64,000 nucleotides of DNA, taken from Datnioides undecimradiatus. Lineage: Eukaryota; Chordata; Actinopteri; Lobotiformes; Datnioididae. A program made the position numbers and the translations under genes. Positions within the stretch are counted from its first letter, which is position 1. Each line of letters begins with the position of its first letter. Of the stretch, positions 35,701-47,312 are shown piece after piece. Below the pieces are notes generated by a model, which was not told the DNA's origin, ran no database searches, and saw nothing but the letters and a program-made list of their open reading frames with translations. The stretch spans positions 11,437,516 through 11,501,515 of the forward strand of contig WARS01000011.1 of NCBI GenBank assembly GCA_008933995.1, in the 5' to 3' direction.

Positions 35701-38700
35701 TCTTTAAAATGGCCAGCCTGGTTTTTTTTAGATACATTTGATTGCAAGAATAAAAAGTCACAATGAAAACCTTTATCACCTTCAAATTTGTCCATGCTTT
35801 TTCTGTGTCTGGCTTCCAGATTGATGTTCTACAGGCTGAGGTGACAGCGCTCAAGACTCTGGTATTAACATCAACACCTTCTTCACCTAATCGTCAGCTG
35901 CACCCACAGCTGCAGTCTTCAGGAACCAGAGGAGGGTACAAACATGTTGGGGGCCACATCCGTAACAAGAGCGCCAGCGGTTTCTTCCCGTCCTCACAGG
36001 GAAAACCAGAGCCTTCCTCAGTTTCCATTCAGCCTGTGGCCAAAGAGGACAGAGAGGTAACCTGAAAGAAGTTTGTACAATTGTGCAACTTTGGACTGTT
36101 TCTATCTCTCATTCTTGTTTCCTGTCCCTCACTTCTTTTTCCTTGAGCCAAGTTCTCTTTGCTTTCTTAACCTCTTCCTGACTTGTTGTTCCTCCTGTCT
36201 GTCTCTGATGTCTCTTCCTCTCTCAGCCTGCTGTTCCTGCTCTTCTTTCTCTGATTCTCTGCCTGGTCCCTGGCCAGTCTGTCAATGTAACCTTTGACCA
36301 TTACTGGCAGGAGCAGGGGGAGAGGCCAGCTACTGATGGTAGACAGGTAACTGCATTTCATTTACCTGGTCTGGTGACTGAGACTTGGCATGTGGATCTG
36401 TTTCTGAAGTTGCATCCTTTTATGGGACTATATGAGAAGTGTTTTCCTGCCGTAGAGCACAAAGTCGTGATAATACAGTGTGTCTCAAGGGAAAAAGTAT
36501 CATTGTCTAGTCAATAAAAGCCTTGTCCATAAACACATTAGCAAAATATGTCGCCTCTGTTTTCAGTGTTGCTGTGACATTGACCTGCTATTTTAAGCAA
36601 ATCTGTCTCTCACAGATCTGTAGTTAAGACTTGATTTTAATGTTTAAACTTGTCAGTCATCTGTTTGTAATGTATTTATTAGAGAAATACAATGTTTATG
36701 GTCAACAAAACAATGTTAAGCGCAGCAATATTTATGGCTTCTGTGTGGTTTGGAGACTTCTTATGCTGGATGGCAAGCATAGCAGTATTTTTATATAAAA
36801 ATATATATTACAAGATTCAGGGAAACACAAGTAGACAAGTGAATGCATAGGATCTTTGTGCCACTTACTCCACCTCAGGATGACTCGTAACCACTTTGAT
36901 GATACTTCATTTTTCCTTTAGTATCATCATCAGGTCACAATTTTAATGTATCCAAGACTTTGGTTTATGTTGAAATACCTGGAAAACTAATAACCCTCCA
37001 ATCAACTTTAACTGCACTTTGGGTTTTTTGCTAATTAGCAAATTGTAGCTGATTAACTTGCTAAAACACTGAACATGGTAAACCTTATACCTGGTTAACA
37101 CCAGCATGTAAGCATCATTACTATTAACTTGTTAGCATGCTTATATTAGCATGTAGCTCAACGCACCACTGTGCCTCCCCGAAGCACAAGTCCAACTGTG
37201 GACTCACATTTACGCTTGAGTTGTATTTTCTGATCTCTTTCCTCAATCCTGTTGTTTTTATGTACAGTTTATTAGTTTGTTTGTTGTTAGGCCAAAGACA
37301 ATTTGAACATTAGTTTCATTTAATAAGCAATGTTTTCTCATCTGATGTTCATTTGTTTATCAAACCAGTCACTTGATGATAATTCGGAAATGGTGTAGGA
37401 AATTCTGGTTTTCATGTTATAAACACTTGGTTGTTAAAGGTCGTTAAAATCCATTGTTTTCATGCTAAGATGCAAGAATTGAAGTTTAATAAGTGAGTGT
37501 GATGGACAGTTTTCTTTTTGCAGATGGACTCTGTTCTTTATGCAGAGTTTTTGATGTGGAAGGAAAATCCCACACTAGACCGCTCTTCTGCCTTCCTGAG
37601 TCGCATTTACAGAGAAGACATTGGACCCTGCCTCTCCTTCACGAGATCTGAGGTCAGAGTCTCACCGCCTCTTTACATTCAACAACACTCCACCACTGCG
37701 TGTGTTATATTTCAGGGTTTAAAGTTACATGAACATTATATTACTGTTTTCCCACAGTTGTCACAGCTGGTGCAGAGTGCAGTGGAAAACAACTCTCTCA
37801 CTATCGAGCCTGTGGCCATGTCTGCATTACCGATGGTTAAAGCCTCAGCTGTAGAGTGCGGTGGTCCAAAGTGAGTTATCATCTTCATATATCAACCATC
37901 ATCCAGTCCTCTCATTTACCATTCACTGCTAAACAAAAAGCCAACACCGAAAATCCACTCTTATCTGGTTTTGGTTTCTCCCCTGATGGTCAGCTGAAGA
38001 TTCTTTACCACATATCTGAGAGTGATTTAATCAATGGGCACATTTCTAATCACTGTCTGATCAAATCTTTTTCTTCCAGTGGCTTTAGGGCAGCAGTAGA
38101 GACGTAAGTCCACTCAGGATCCAATCACCTGTTCAGCCTTTTCACTAACACATTACTGTAGCATGAAATGAAGACAGCTTATTCAGACGTCTGAAAATTT
38201 GCAAACAAATCTGTCAATTAATGATCTGCATGTGTCTGCGTGTGTACTAATAAACCCTTTAACCTTTCTGTCTTTTACTGACTAACTTTTCTCTGTGCAC
38301 TACTACTTTTTGTGTCTTCTCACTTGATTAAGTCGCCACTGAAAGCTCGGTTAATACCCGATTGGATGCAGCTCGTCTTGAGTGTTGTGTTAAAACGCTG
38401 ACTGTGTCTCTTCACGTGTTTTAGATATTTTACTTTCTCTGATCTTTCTCTGTAGAAAATGTGCATTAAGTGGCATGTCGCGCCTCTGCCGGCACCGCAT
38501 CAAACTTGGCGACAAGGGCAGCTACTATTACATCTCCCCCTCCAGCCGAGCACGGGTAACTGTCACTGCAACCCTGTAATCTTCTTTAGATACACTGCTG
38601 TTACTGCTGTTAACACATGACCTCATTTCACCTTTCTAGATCACAGCAGTGTGCAATTTTTTTACTTATATCCGCTACATCCAGCAGGGCCTGGTGAGAC

Positions 38701-38913
38701 ACAATGGTAAGTTCACACATATTTGTATTTAAATTGTGTAATTCTTCTTTCTTGCTTCTTGCTGTGTTTGAGTGTTTGATTCCTGCAGCTGACATGTCGA
38801 ATCTTTTGGTGTTGTCTGTGGGTCCAGCCGAGCAGATGTTCTGGGAGGTGATGCGTCTCCGCAGAGAGATGACTGTGGCCAAGTTAGGTTTCTGCCTCAC
38901 TGACCAGGGCTAG
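32711..38913 (+). CDS. rab3il1: RAB3IL1 (GRAB/Rabin-like Sec2 guanine-nucleotide exchange factor)
   Basis: The protein activates Rab GTPases (Rab8, Rab3A) by nucleotide exchange during vesicle transport. Core coding exons: 32711-32919, 34916-35099, 35193-35288, 35514-35591, 35820-36056, 37524-37652, 37758-37870, 38456-38555, 38640-38706 and 38828-38913; 1299 nt, 432 residues. The Sec2 coiled coil spans about residues 125-215 ([49 protein letters not shown]). The conserved C-terminal module follows ([61 protein letters not shown]). It is closer to RAB3IL1 than to RAB3IP in [15 protein letters not shown] and [14 protein letters not shown]. The first exon ([15 protein letters not shown]) resembles the RAB3IP N-terminus and joins in phase, but it lies upstream of a CpG-rich segment with its own donor, so a second promoter is likely. 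Two further in-phase exon candidates are listed separately. Confidence 0.92.
33469..33512 (+). repeat. Retroposon 3' tail fragment
   Basis: The sequence CACTGTGGAATAAATAAAG, followed by tandem copies of a TTATCTTACC-like unit, looks like the 3' end of a fish LINE or SINE, which often ends in AATAAAG plus a short tandem repeat. No coding part of an element is visible upstream. Confidence 0.45.
33880..34318 (+). promoter_or_regulatory. rab3il1: CpG-rich segment with a 5' exon donor: candidate internal promoter of rab3il1
   Basis: This part is markedly richer in G, C and CpG than its surroundings. It contains a CRE-like half site (CTACGTCAG, near 34118) and ends in a donor (CTGAG/GTAAGG) at 34318/34319. 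Splicing it to the acceptor at 34915 would make a non-coding first exon of rab3il1; no in-frame ATG occurs in it. Translation of such a transcript would then have to start further in, or the transcript is not coding. Confidence 0.45.
36278..36346 (+). other. rab3il1: Candidate 69-nt cassette exon of rab3il1
   Basis: A pyrimidine-rich acceptor (TCCCTGGCCAG) and a donor (GTAACT) bound an open 69-nt segment that is phase 0 at both ends, as are the adjoining exons. It would insert 23 residues starting [17 protein letters not shown] between the Rab-GEF half and the C-terminal module. I know of no matching segment in human RAB3IL1 or RAB3IP. Confidence 0.45.
36870..37215 (+). repeat. Copy of a common percomorph interspersed repeat in a rab3il1 intron
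   Basis: The blocks CACTTTGATGAT, ATCATCAGGTCA, AATTTTAATGTATCCAA, ACTTTGGTTTATG, GCTAATTAGCAAATTGT, GAACATGGTAAACCTTATAC, TTAGCATGCT and GTAGCTCAACGCACCACTGTG occur in the order of a repeat I know as very abundant in percomorph genomes, characterised by recurring TTAGCATG. The copy is non-coding and moderately diverged; its ends are approximate. Confidence 0.65.
38080..38103 (+). other. rab3il1: Candidate 24-nt microexon of rab3il1
   Basis: A strong acceptor (TCTTTTTCTTCCAG) and a consensus donor (GTAAGT) enclose 24 nt. The upstream exon ends with two bases of a codon and the microexon keeps that phase, so inclusion changes GGPKKCALSG to [18 protein letters not shown]. No stop is introduced. 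Confidence 0.55.
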
Positions 38914-40291
38914 AGGACCCAACACTCCACTGAAACACATGGCAGGAAGGTATGATCCAAGGACCTGGATTGTTTAAGCTCCTGGTCAGGGTTAAACTGT
39001 GGTAACAAACAGGTCTTGGATCAGTTTGAGTAGCAGAGGCTGTACAGCGTTAGAGTGCTGCAGCAGAGGTCAATCAACAAGGGAAGCAGAAAACCATTTG
39101 TGTGGAACTTTTATGCAGTAAGACAAAGAATTAAGCCAGCACAGGTAGAAAGAAGTAAAACTACCACAAAACAATACTGGATGCCAGTAATTCTCCCCAC
39201 TGATTCCTGATCCTCCCCAGCAGAGTACTCACAACTTATGTTATTCCAACAGATTCTGTGGATCATGTTTCAGGCATTAGTCTGATGAAAATATGAGCAC
39301 AAAACAAGATGAAAGCAGTCTAGAGAGCTTAGCAGGTCTCTTACCTCAAGTATTACATACATATACAGCTATGTAATGCTTTAGTTGTATTGTGAGATTG
39401 ATTATTGATTGATGATTATTCGTGTAGTTTCACCAACTATTAGTTTTGTTTTCTTTATTTTCTCACAAATACAATGCTCAGTAGCATTTCATTGTTACTT
39501 TTAGTAAATGGTTCATAAACCACAGCTCAGGCTTTTTGCCTCAGCAGACCTTCATTTAGATTCTCTACCTGCCGCATATAAAGACAAACAAATGAAACAG
39601 CTGCGGCCTCTTGTAAGGAACAGCCTCATGTTAGCCTGGCCTGTGCTTAATAACCACAAATTTTGTTAATGAATTAGTTTTAGACACATCCAAGCTCATA
39701 GTGTAGTCAAACAGTGAGCAAGCTTTAATACAAGTGATTGCCATATGCACAACTGTTGCAACTGTAGTTTTGCACTTCTGCAATAAGTATGTACATACAG
39801 TAAAAGCCATAAATGACTTTGCATGAATGCAGTACATAGCCATATAAAGCAATGTATATTGTTTGTACCTCATAGTATAGATTTATTATCATCAATGGCC
39901 AATTTTTACAGAAAGTGGTAAAAATGAAGAATATTGGGTCAGAAAGTGCAATAACTGCTTCTTAGCCTTTTTTTGGGGCTTTGAGGTTGCTAACCTCAGC
40001 GTACTGATGAGTAACTGTGTCCTCCAGTGTAAACACTCCATTAAATACAGGGCATTGTAGCCTGATTACATCACCTTTGTACTGTTTGTGTGATTTCTTT
40101 GGACAAAATCTTACAGAAGATGTAAGTCTAGACTACAGTTTAGAAATGCTGACTCATCACTGCATCTAATTTTAACAAAACACAACCAGATGACACAGAA
40201 ACCCATTTCTCTCAGGGTATGAAACTGATTTGCGTTGGGATTAAGATCATTGCCAGGAACCGCCTGGTTCCCTAATATAAAATGTTCTGAA

Positions 40292-40327
<36 letters not shown>

Positions 40328-40810
40328 GTTGCCTAAGAGGTTTGCGAGCAGGAATCGCATATAGCAATACTGAGACCATATCCCGCTCAGAGGCCTTATG
40401 GTATGAAAATCTGTTTTCGGAGCAGACGTTCCAGTAAGATTTGAGTTTCCGGATTGAAAGGGCTTTTGTAAGCTTGTTATTCTGTTTTCATGGCCTCATC
40501 AAGCAGATCATGACCTTAATGAATAGTTTGACTTGTGGTTAATAAGTGAACGCTGTCAGATTGGTCAGTGATGTCATGTGTAGTCAGAGAACATAACGTA
40601 CCATCATATGAGCAGGTCAACACAATGGAAACTTATTAATGTAAAATATCAATTTGTTCTGCTGTAGAGTTACACTTAAGTTGTTATAAATAAACTACAT
40701 ACGACTATGGACAGTTAACAAGTCAACAAAGTCCACAGATATTTAAAAATGCAGATATATTTCGGACAGTGCGATAATGTTTATACAACATAGAGAACTA
40801 AACTCTTCCC
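38914..40810. other. Convergent region between rab3il1 and the peroxidase gene
   Basis: This holds the 3' UTRs of both genes and no supported coding sequence. Possible + strand poly(A) signals are ATTAAA at 40050-40055 and AATAAA at 40689-40694; no clear minus-strand signal was found. A (CA)n microsatellite lies at 40295-40324. Confidence 0.55.
40295..40324. repeat. (CA)15 microsatellite
   Basis: An uninterrupted CA run lies in the convergent 3' region between rab3il1 and the peroxidase gene. Confidence 0.95.
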
Positions 40811-43800
40811 TTAACTTTGCCCCTGGCAACATCCTGCATTGACCACCTCCTCTTTTTTTGGAAAATATCTGCAAAACAAACATTTTGTTACGTATAGTTC
40901 ACTTCACAAAGCATTATAGAGCATTTATTTTACTTTTCAGTTTACTAAATATGTATATAAGTGCGTTTTCATAGTCTCAGGAAAATGTTTGAGATTACCT
41001 TCGATAACAGAACATGATCATCAGCAGCGCGGCCACACCGCCAATCACCACTATCACCGCAGTGATGACAGAGACAGCTGACAGTGAGGAGGGCTCTGGA
41101 TCAGTGCATAACAATACAAATGGACAGAGGTAATGCTTTTATGTTGCACATGTTAAAATATCTAAGCAATGTTTGCAAGTAAAGAATCATCTTTACAGTA
41201 TTTGTTCAAAGAAAATGTTACATAAGACCAACCTGAGCAAATAAAGGAACCTGGTATGTTCAGGCATTCCAGGTTTTGTGGGCAGAGAGAAGTTTGTTCT
41301 TCACATTCATTGATATCTGCAACAAATTAATAATAAAATTATTTTGGATATCACTGGAGTTGCTGAAGTTTCACCCTTTACCTCATTTTGTTAGTTACTG
41401 TTTGTCCAAGGTCATGAATGAACTTGATATCTCAAGTTTTAAGTCAAATGTGAGCGAGAAGCCCTTGAAGTCCTGGGAACAAATGCAAGTTTGTATGTCT
41501 ACAATATAGATCATATGATAAGCTCAAAAGCTCCAGAACAGCAATGGGCCTTGTTTGGAGAAAGGATTTTGGTTCATGTCTGAATCTTCACATCAGAGCA
41601 GGAGTTTTCCTGTGGACATAAATTCTCCTTTAACACACCAGTATTTAAGACTAAAATGATATTTTATGTGATGTGACCGGGTTAAGGTTTTGCTTTGTAC
41701 CTTGACATGCTGGGGGTTTGGAGCTCCACTGCTGAGTGTTTGTATCGCAGCTGATAGATGAAGATCCCAGCAGCTTGAAGCCAGAGTGACACTGATACAG
41801 AATCACAGAGTCGCAGAGCAGTGAGTAACCAGACTGAATCCTGGGTATAGGACCACAGCTGGGATCTGGAGGAGAGGAGGGGTAATATAAACACAAAAGA
41901 CCAGCCTGATATCGCACAGTCTTCTTTTCCACCTTGCTCACCTGTGTCTGGTTCCTTCCACGGACTGAGGTCCATGTGTGAGATGAGCGGGTGTGAACAG
42001 GCCAGCATGTCCTCTGGTCGCTCGGTGCGTGAGAACGGGTTGGCGGGGACGTGACTGATGTGGCTGTTGTCACAAATGATGCGGGACAGAGAGACAGTGT
42101 GGAGGTTCCTCCTCTGGCTGCTGGTAAACACGCCTTCCCTCTCCCACCAAAACCTCAGGAGACAAAGACACATTTAGATTTCTCCTCTTGCGTTAAAATG
42201 GTGTTAATATAACATCAGGATTTAGTTTTACTTGTCCCCATCTCTCAGTGCTCTGAACTGTCTCGCCAGCAGGCAGGCCAGCAGTGGTCCAACTCGACCT
42301 CCGGGCAGAGCCGGCTCAGAGATGGCTCCCACCCACACATCAATGTTGTGTGGGGTCCCGTACAGGAGCTGGAATTTGTGAGCCAGAGTGAAGTTACTCA
42401 GGATTTCCGCCAGCTCTGATGTAGTGTTGGGAACAGAGAGGCTGCAGAACCTCCTCCATGAACTGTATCCTGGAGGGACAGAGGACATAAAGGCAGCAAA
42501 GGAACTGAGATACTGGGCAGAAGACACTAAATACGGGATCTCGGTTACATGAAACATTAGAATAATACAGTTCAGTGAAATAAAACATTAGCCTTTAGAG
42601 AAAAAGATTAGACACTTTATTTGGAAAAAATACCATATATTTACCCACAGTCCGCCCAAACAGAGTTTTGACTCATTTTTGCCTGATTATGCTTCTTCTC
42701 AGGATGGTGTGGGCAGGGACAGACACATGAGCCATGTGATGTGAGTCTTCGTCAGTACATATAGTTTGTTGTGGCATATTAAGCACAGAGCCATGACCAT
42801 AAGCAATGTGGCACAAAGAAATAAAGTGGAAACCACACCCAACTGGCTCAAAGCGGCTCTGTGCCAGTTCGGTGTTCGGATTGCAGCCATTGTTACTGCA
42901 ACACTGAGTTTGATTACCTTCACATCATTGCCAGCAGAGCTCCACCCAGCCTCAACCTGATCGTCCTAATCAGCCAGAATGACTAAAAACATCTGTTTGG
43001 GTGTGCTGCACCTTCATTAAGTGTGGATTTTATTTAGGCTGTCATCTCTAAATAAGAAAACTGCCAACGACTTCAGTTCCAACAGACGAGTTAGGATTAT
43101 TCAAACAACGGTTGCTACACCAGTGGTGTAGCAATTAGTCTGTTAATTAGTCTGGACTGCTAATTAACACACATTCTTACACCATTCATGTATCAACAGA
43201 CTGTGTGTAACTAATTACATTAACACTACATTAATGACAATTGCTTTTGACAGAGAACAGGTACTGTGTATGTTCACTTACAATGTCTCAGTTCATACTA
43301 GTTGTATAGGTATGCACTGAGTTCACTTTCAAAGTATATTGTATAGTATAATTCATTGTATAATATCATTTTAAAGTGAAAACACAATCTAATTGCTTTG
43401 CTCAACCATTTAATACTAACAGGAAATGCTGTGTGTGCCAATATACGGCACGTTTGGAATGTGACTGCTAATCCAAACTTTCCGAAGAGAAAGTAAAATG
43501 ATTTAGCAAGTATTAAATGTGTTCTTTTTGTTGTTGTACAGATTTCTGTAGCTCTCTCACCTCCACCTGCATCTTATTTTCATTCTTGGCAGCTCTAAGA
43601 AGCTCCTCTGATACCTTTGAGCATTGCGTGTTGGGACAATAATGTGCATCAACAGCACAAATCAGTGTGTGTCAGAGCGAACTTAATCACCTCACCTTTC
43701 CAGTTTTTATAAAACCTGCTTAGTATTAGTAGAGACTTGAAACACAACTACAGGCTTGGTTTACTCAGACAAGGAGGACTCATTGTTATTCAGTACAACT

Positions 43801-46800
43801 GCACCTTTTATTTTGTTACTATGTCAAATATCTGCTGTGAAAAATGAAGTCTTGTTGACAGTCGGCAGCAGACTCAGTATAAAATGTTTCAAATTACTTT
43901 CAGTAAAAATAATTCTCTATGTTGGTGTCTAAAGAAAGAAAGTTGGCACCTGGCAGGCCATGATCCCGGCCCCTTTGGAGGTTCAGGGCTCCAAGATCCA
44001 GAGGCATCCCTCCCTGCGCTTGAAACAGCCTCTCTGTCAGCTCTTCTACCATCATCTGACCTGGAGTCTGCAGCTTGGCCGGAGAGAGCAACAGGCCACG
44101 CAGCACAGGGTCTATACCACCTGACCCACCAGGAAAAAACGACTGAAAACTTGTGAGAACAAGAACATGTGTTTTGAGTTTAATGCCTGACAGCATTGTT
44201 CTTTACCTTCCTGCACAACCCTCCAAGAGGCAAACAGTGAGTGATGCAGAGGCAGGGGTGGATGCCCGGAGTTGGTGGTGTATCCTGGCCCCAGCCTGGT
44301 CACCACTGGCTGCACAGTGACGTGAGCAAAACGAAATGCAGCAGCAGCAAAGACATTAGCGATGCTGGGATCCACCTCGGGATCGTAGCCCTTGTAGGGA
44401 GGCATGAGATGAGACGTGACACCCTCACCAAGGACCCGCGGCAGGTAATGCTCCCATGTTAGGATCTGGAAAGGCAAAGGAAGCCAGTCAGACTGCTGGG
44501 AATGCGCTTGTAGGTAAAGGTGAATTGTTATCTTGCTGAGGATGCTCATGATACTTGATGAACGGCTCCTATGATCTTGCGGGCTTCTTGATAAAGGATG
44601 TCAGGGCTCCAGTGAGGATTGAGCAGGTGTAGCTCTTTGACCAGCCGGTTGTGCTCTCTCAGGAAGAGTGTGTGCAGCGCGATCATTCCCAGATGCTCAT
44701 TTGCTCTGGAATCACCTGTGAGACATTAAGCATGAACAACAACTCCACTGAGACCTGTAGAGAGCGGACATCTCACAACACATACGCCCTCACCAGCTTG
44801 AAAGCAGGAAGTGGTGTTCTCCTGGAGCTTAGATCTGTCCAATACCCCTGAGGTGGTGGAGTTTCGAGGGCCGCAGGGGTCCAGGTGTGCCTGCAGACGT
44901 GGCAGGAACGGCATGTAGGCCAGCTCCTGGTCGGAGTGCTGGGAGTTGAGGGCCATAGAGCCCAGAGGAGAGGAGAGGTTTCTCAGAGTCAAGGCAAGAC
45001 TGGTGGAGCTGCCGTAGACCATACTGGCATCTACAAAGGAGGTGATGGCGTTGAGCTGCTCTCGGTGGCGATGAGAAAGGACTCCAGCAACACAGCTGGG
45101 AGCAGAGCGGAAGAAAGGCATACAACTCTGGATGCCATTGCGAGGATCTGACAGAGGAATCTGAGAGGAGATGTTTTATTTATTTTGATGATGATGATTA
45201 TTATATTTTGTTTTAGTATAAGTTATTTCAGAATACTGTCTCCCACTTCAATAAGGCAGAAGATTATTGAGAGGACAAGAATAGGACAGAAGAAAAAACA
45301 TTTATGTTACCCCAAAATATTTAAGTTCAGTTATATTAAAACTATTTCTGTTGATTAAAGGTCTGTTATTGATTAGGCCACTAAAAAGAAAACAAACATT
45401 ACTGTTTAATATGGGGCCACCAGACAAAATGTTTCACAGAAGCAGATGAAAGTAAAGAGAACCTCTATGGGGAAGCAGGGTGTGTCCCGGCTGCAGGTGT
45501 GGGTGCAGTCAGCTCCCGTCCTAAAGGTGGCTGTACTGGGGCTCTGAGGCGTCAGCACCACGTCATGGTCTATCCACTGACCCCACTCCACAAGCATGTG
45601 GGACAGGGTGGAGTCCAGAGAGATGTTGTCATTGTGAGTGAACAGCACCTCCTGAGACACCAGCCGCACCTGGACAGCCAACAAAGAGTTGGAGCAGCAG
45701 CTGACAGGACATCAGGATATGTGAGTGCTGCTGCTGTATGACTCTTACTGGAGGCAGAGTGGCATTATGGTAGGTGTGCTCTGGGTCCCAGCCTCTGGGC
45801 GCCCCCCACGCATCCTCATACTCTGGAGGGAGCCAGCGGGAATATGGGATGTTTGCAGCCCCCCATCTGGGATGCTGTCTAAACGGAACAAGAACACAGA
45901 CACACAGTTATTGACAAAACAACATCACAATCTATTGAAACAGTGCGGATCATTTGTTTAATGTAAGCACTCACCTGTTGTTGCACTCTCCTGTGGTGGA
46001 TCTGTAGCGCTCAGACAGACAGTCAGAGGCACAGCTGGGTCTCTGCAGCTCAGCTGAGCAGCCAGTCACCTGCAGCAGATTCTCCACGTCTCCTTCACTC
46101 AGCAGCTCTACAGGAGCATTCAGTAATCACCTTTAAGTTGCTTGAAGTGGTAGCCTTATACCAGAAAACAGAGCATATTTGTAATAACATGTCAACGTAA
46201 TATTTGTCTTTGACCCTTATAAAGGCTTAATGCTGGGACTTCCAGTAGGCTCTGTGGCTTCTGTGCCCTCTGACAGTGGGAAAAACAGCAAGTACATTGA
46301 AAAACAACTAAAAATAACTAAAAATATTACCAGTCATAGAGAAACAAATTCAGAGAATGCATATATATTTTAATGGATATTTGATTTTTTTTTTTGCTCT
46401 ATCTGGGTAAAAGTGGTGCATGATATTAAAAGTATCCAAGGTGTGTCCTAAGCCTGGACCTGGAGAGCTGCTTTCCTTGGATCTGGGAACAGGTTTGGTG
46501 CATTATATGAGAATAAATGATGTGAAACCACAAAACAATAGATAAAGTGATTAAAACAATCTGTGGACTGAAGCAGACGGAGCCTGGGTTGTAAGATAAA
46601 CTTAGAACTTGTTAATAAAATTCAATTTGGCATACAGGTGTATCAACATCTTCCGTGAGTTTTGTTACACAGTACCATGTGGGTTGGGTTGCACCATAGT
46701 GTGAGTGTAGACCATCTCTCTGATCAGCTCCACTGTGTTGTCCAGTAGTTCTGCAGCCCAGATCTGAGTCCTGGTCCTGGCTTCAGTCTGTTTAAACTGA

Positions 46801-47312
46801 GCCAGTAGGTCACTGGGTCTCAGGGCGCCTTCAGACAGAGACGTCTTCACCCTGGAATCATTAAAAGCTTTGTTTAAATGCCAACACAGTGACTTACAGA
46901 AGAGGTTACAGCCACAGTGTTTTTTACCTTTCACTTGTGCGGGTATAAGCGGCATCAGTCAGCTCAATCGCCCTCTGAAGAGCCTCCTTCACAAACACAG
47001 ATCCCAAATACACAGGTCCTGAAATTACCACAAGGACAAACTAAGATCCAGCTCCTGGATTCTGTTCCTCAGTACCTGCTCTCATAAGTAATAATTCACC
47101 AGACACCGTACCTGAGGAGTTGTTAAATTCTCTGTTCAGTGAAGCGTGATCAGGGAGAGAGAGCATTACGAGACCCAGTCCAAGCAGGGAGACCTGAAAC
47201 CAGAACCCTTTCAGCTGGATATCTCAAGAAATGTCTGTGTCCTTTATTCCATCAAATTAATAAAACATAATAGAAATAAGAAACACAAACTCACCATGAG
47301 TGCTGTGTCCAT
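40811..47312 (-). CDS. tpo: Thyroid-peroxidase-type membrane-anchored haem peroxidase
   Basis: The protein is an animal haem peroxidase; TPO iodinates thyroglobulin at the thyrocyte surface. Coding exons from the start: 47295-47312, 47112-47193, 46928-47018, 46676-46851, 45975-46107, 45749-45878, 45463-45669, 44794-45160, 44555-44715, 44207-44465, 43950-44120, 42232-42469, 41942-42153, 41701-41865, 41233-41316, 40999-41095 and 40811-40868, in phase, 882 residues. A signal peptide (residues 1-20) precedes the peroxidase domain with distal Q241 and H245, haem-linking D244 and E408, catalytic R405, proximal H503 and N588. MPO's unique Met is absent (NEH). A sushi domain (about 749-803), a short EGF-like module (DINEC, 804-832), one membrane segment (838-861) and a short tail follow, the order seen only in TPO among mammalian peroxidases. 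ITGACNNR-like [15 protein letters not shown] and TPQSPST also favour TPO. Human TPO is not in this linkage group, so a TPO paralogue remains possible. Confidence 0.88.

Noticed and set aside
38828..38913. Alternative acceptor near 38787 for the last rab3il1 exon
   Set aside because: The acceptor at 38827 gives the conserved [15 protein letters not shown] in phase; the earlier one breaks the frame relative to RAB3IL1 homologues.
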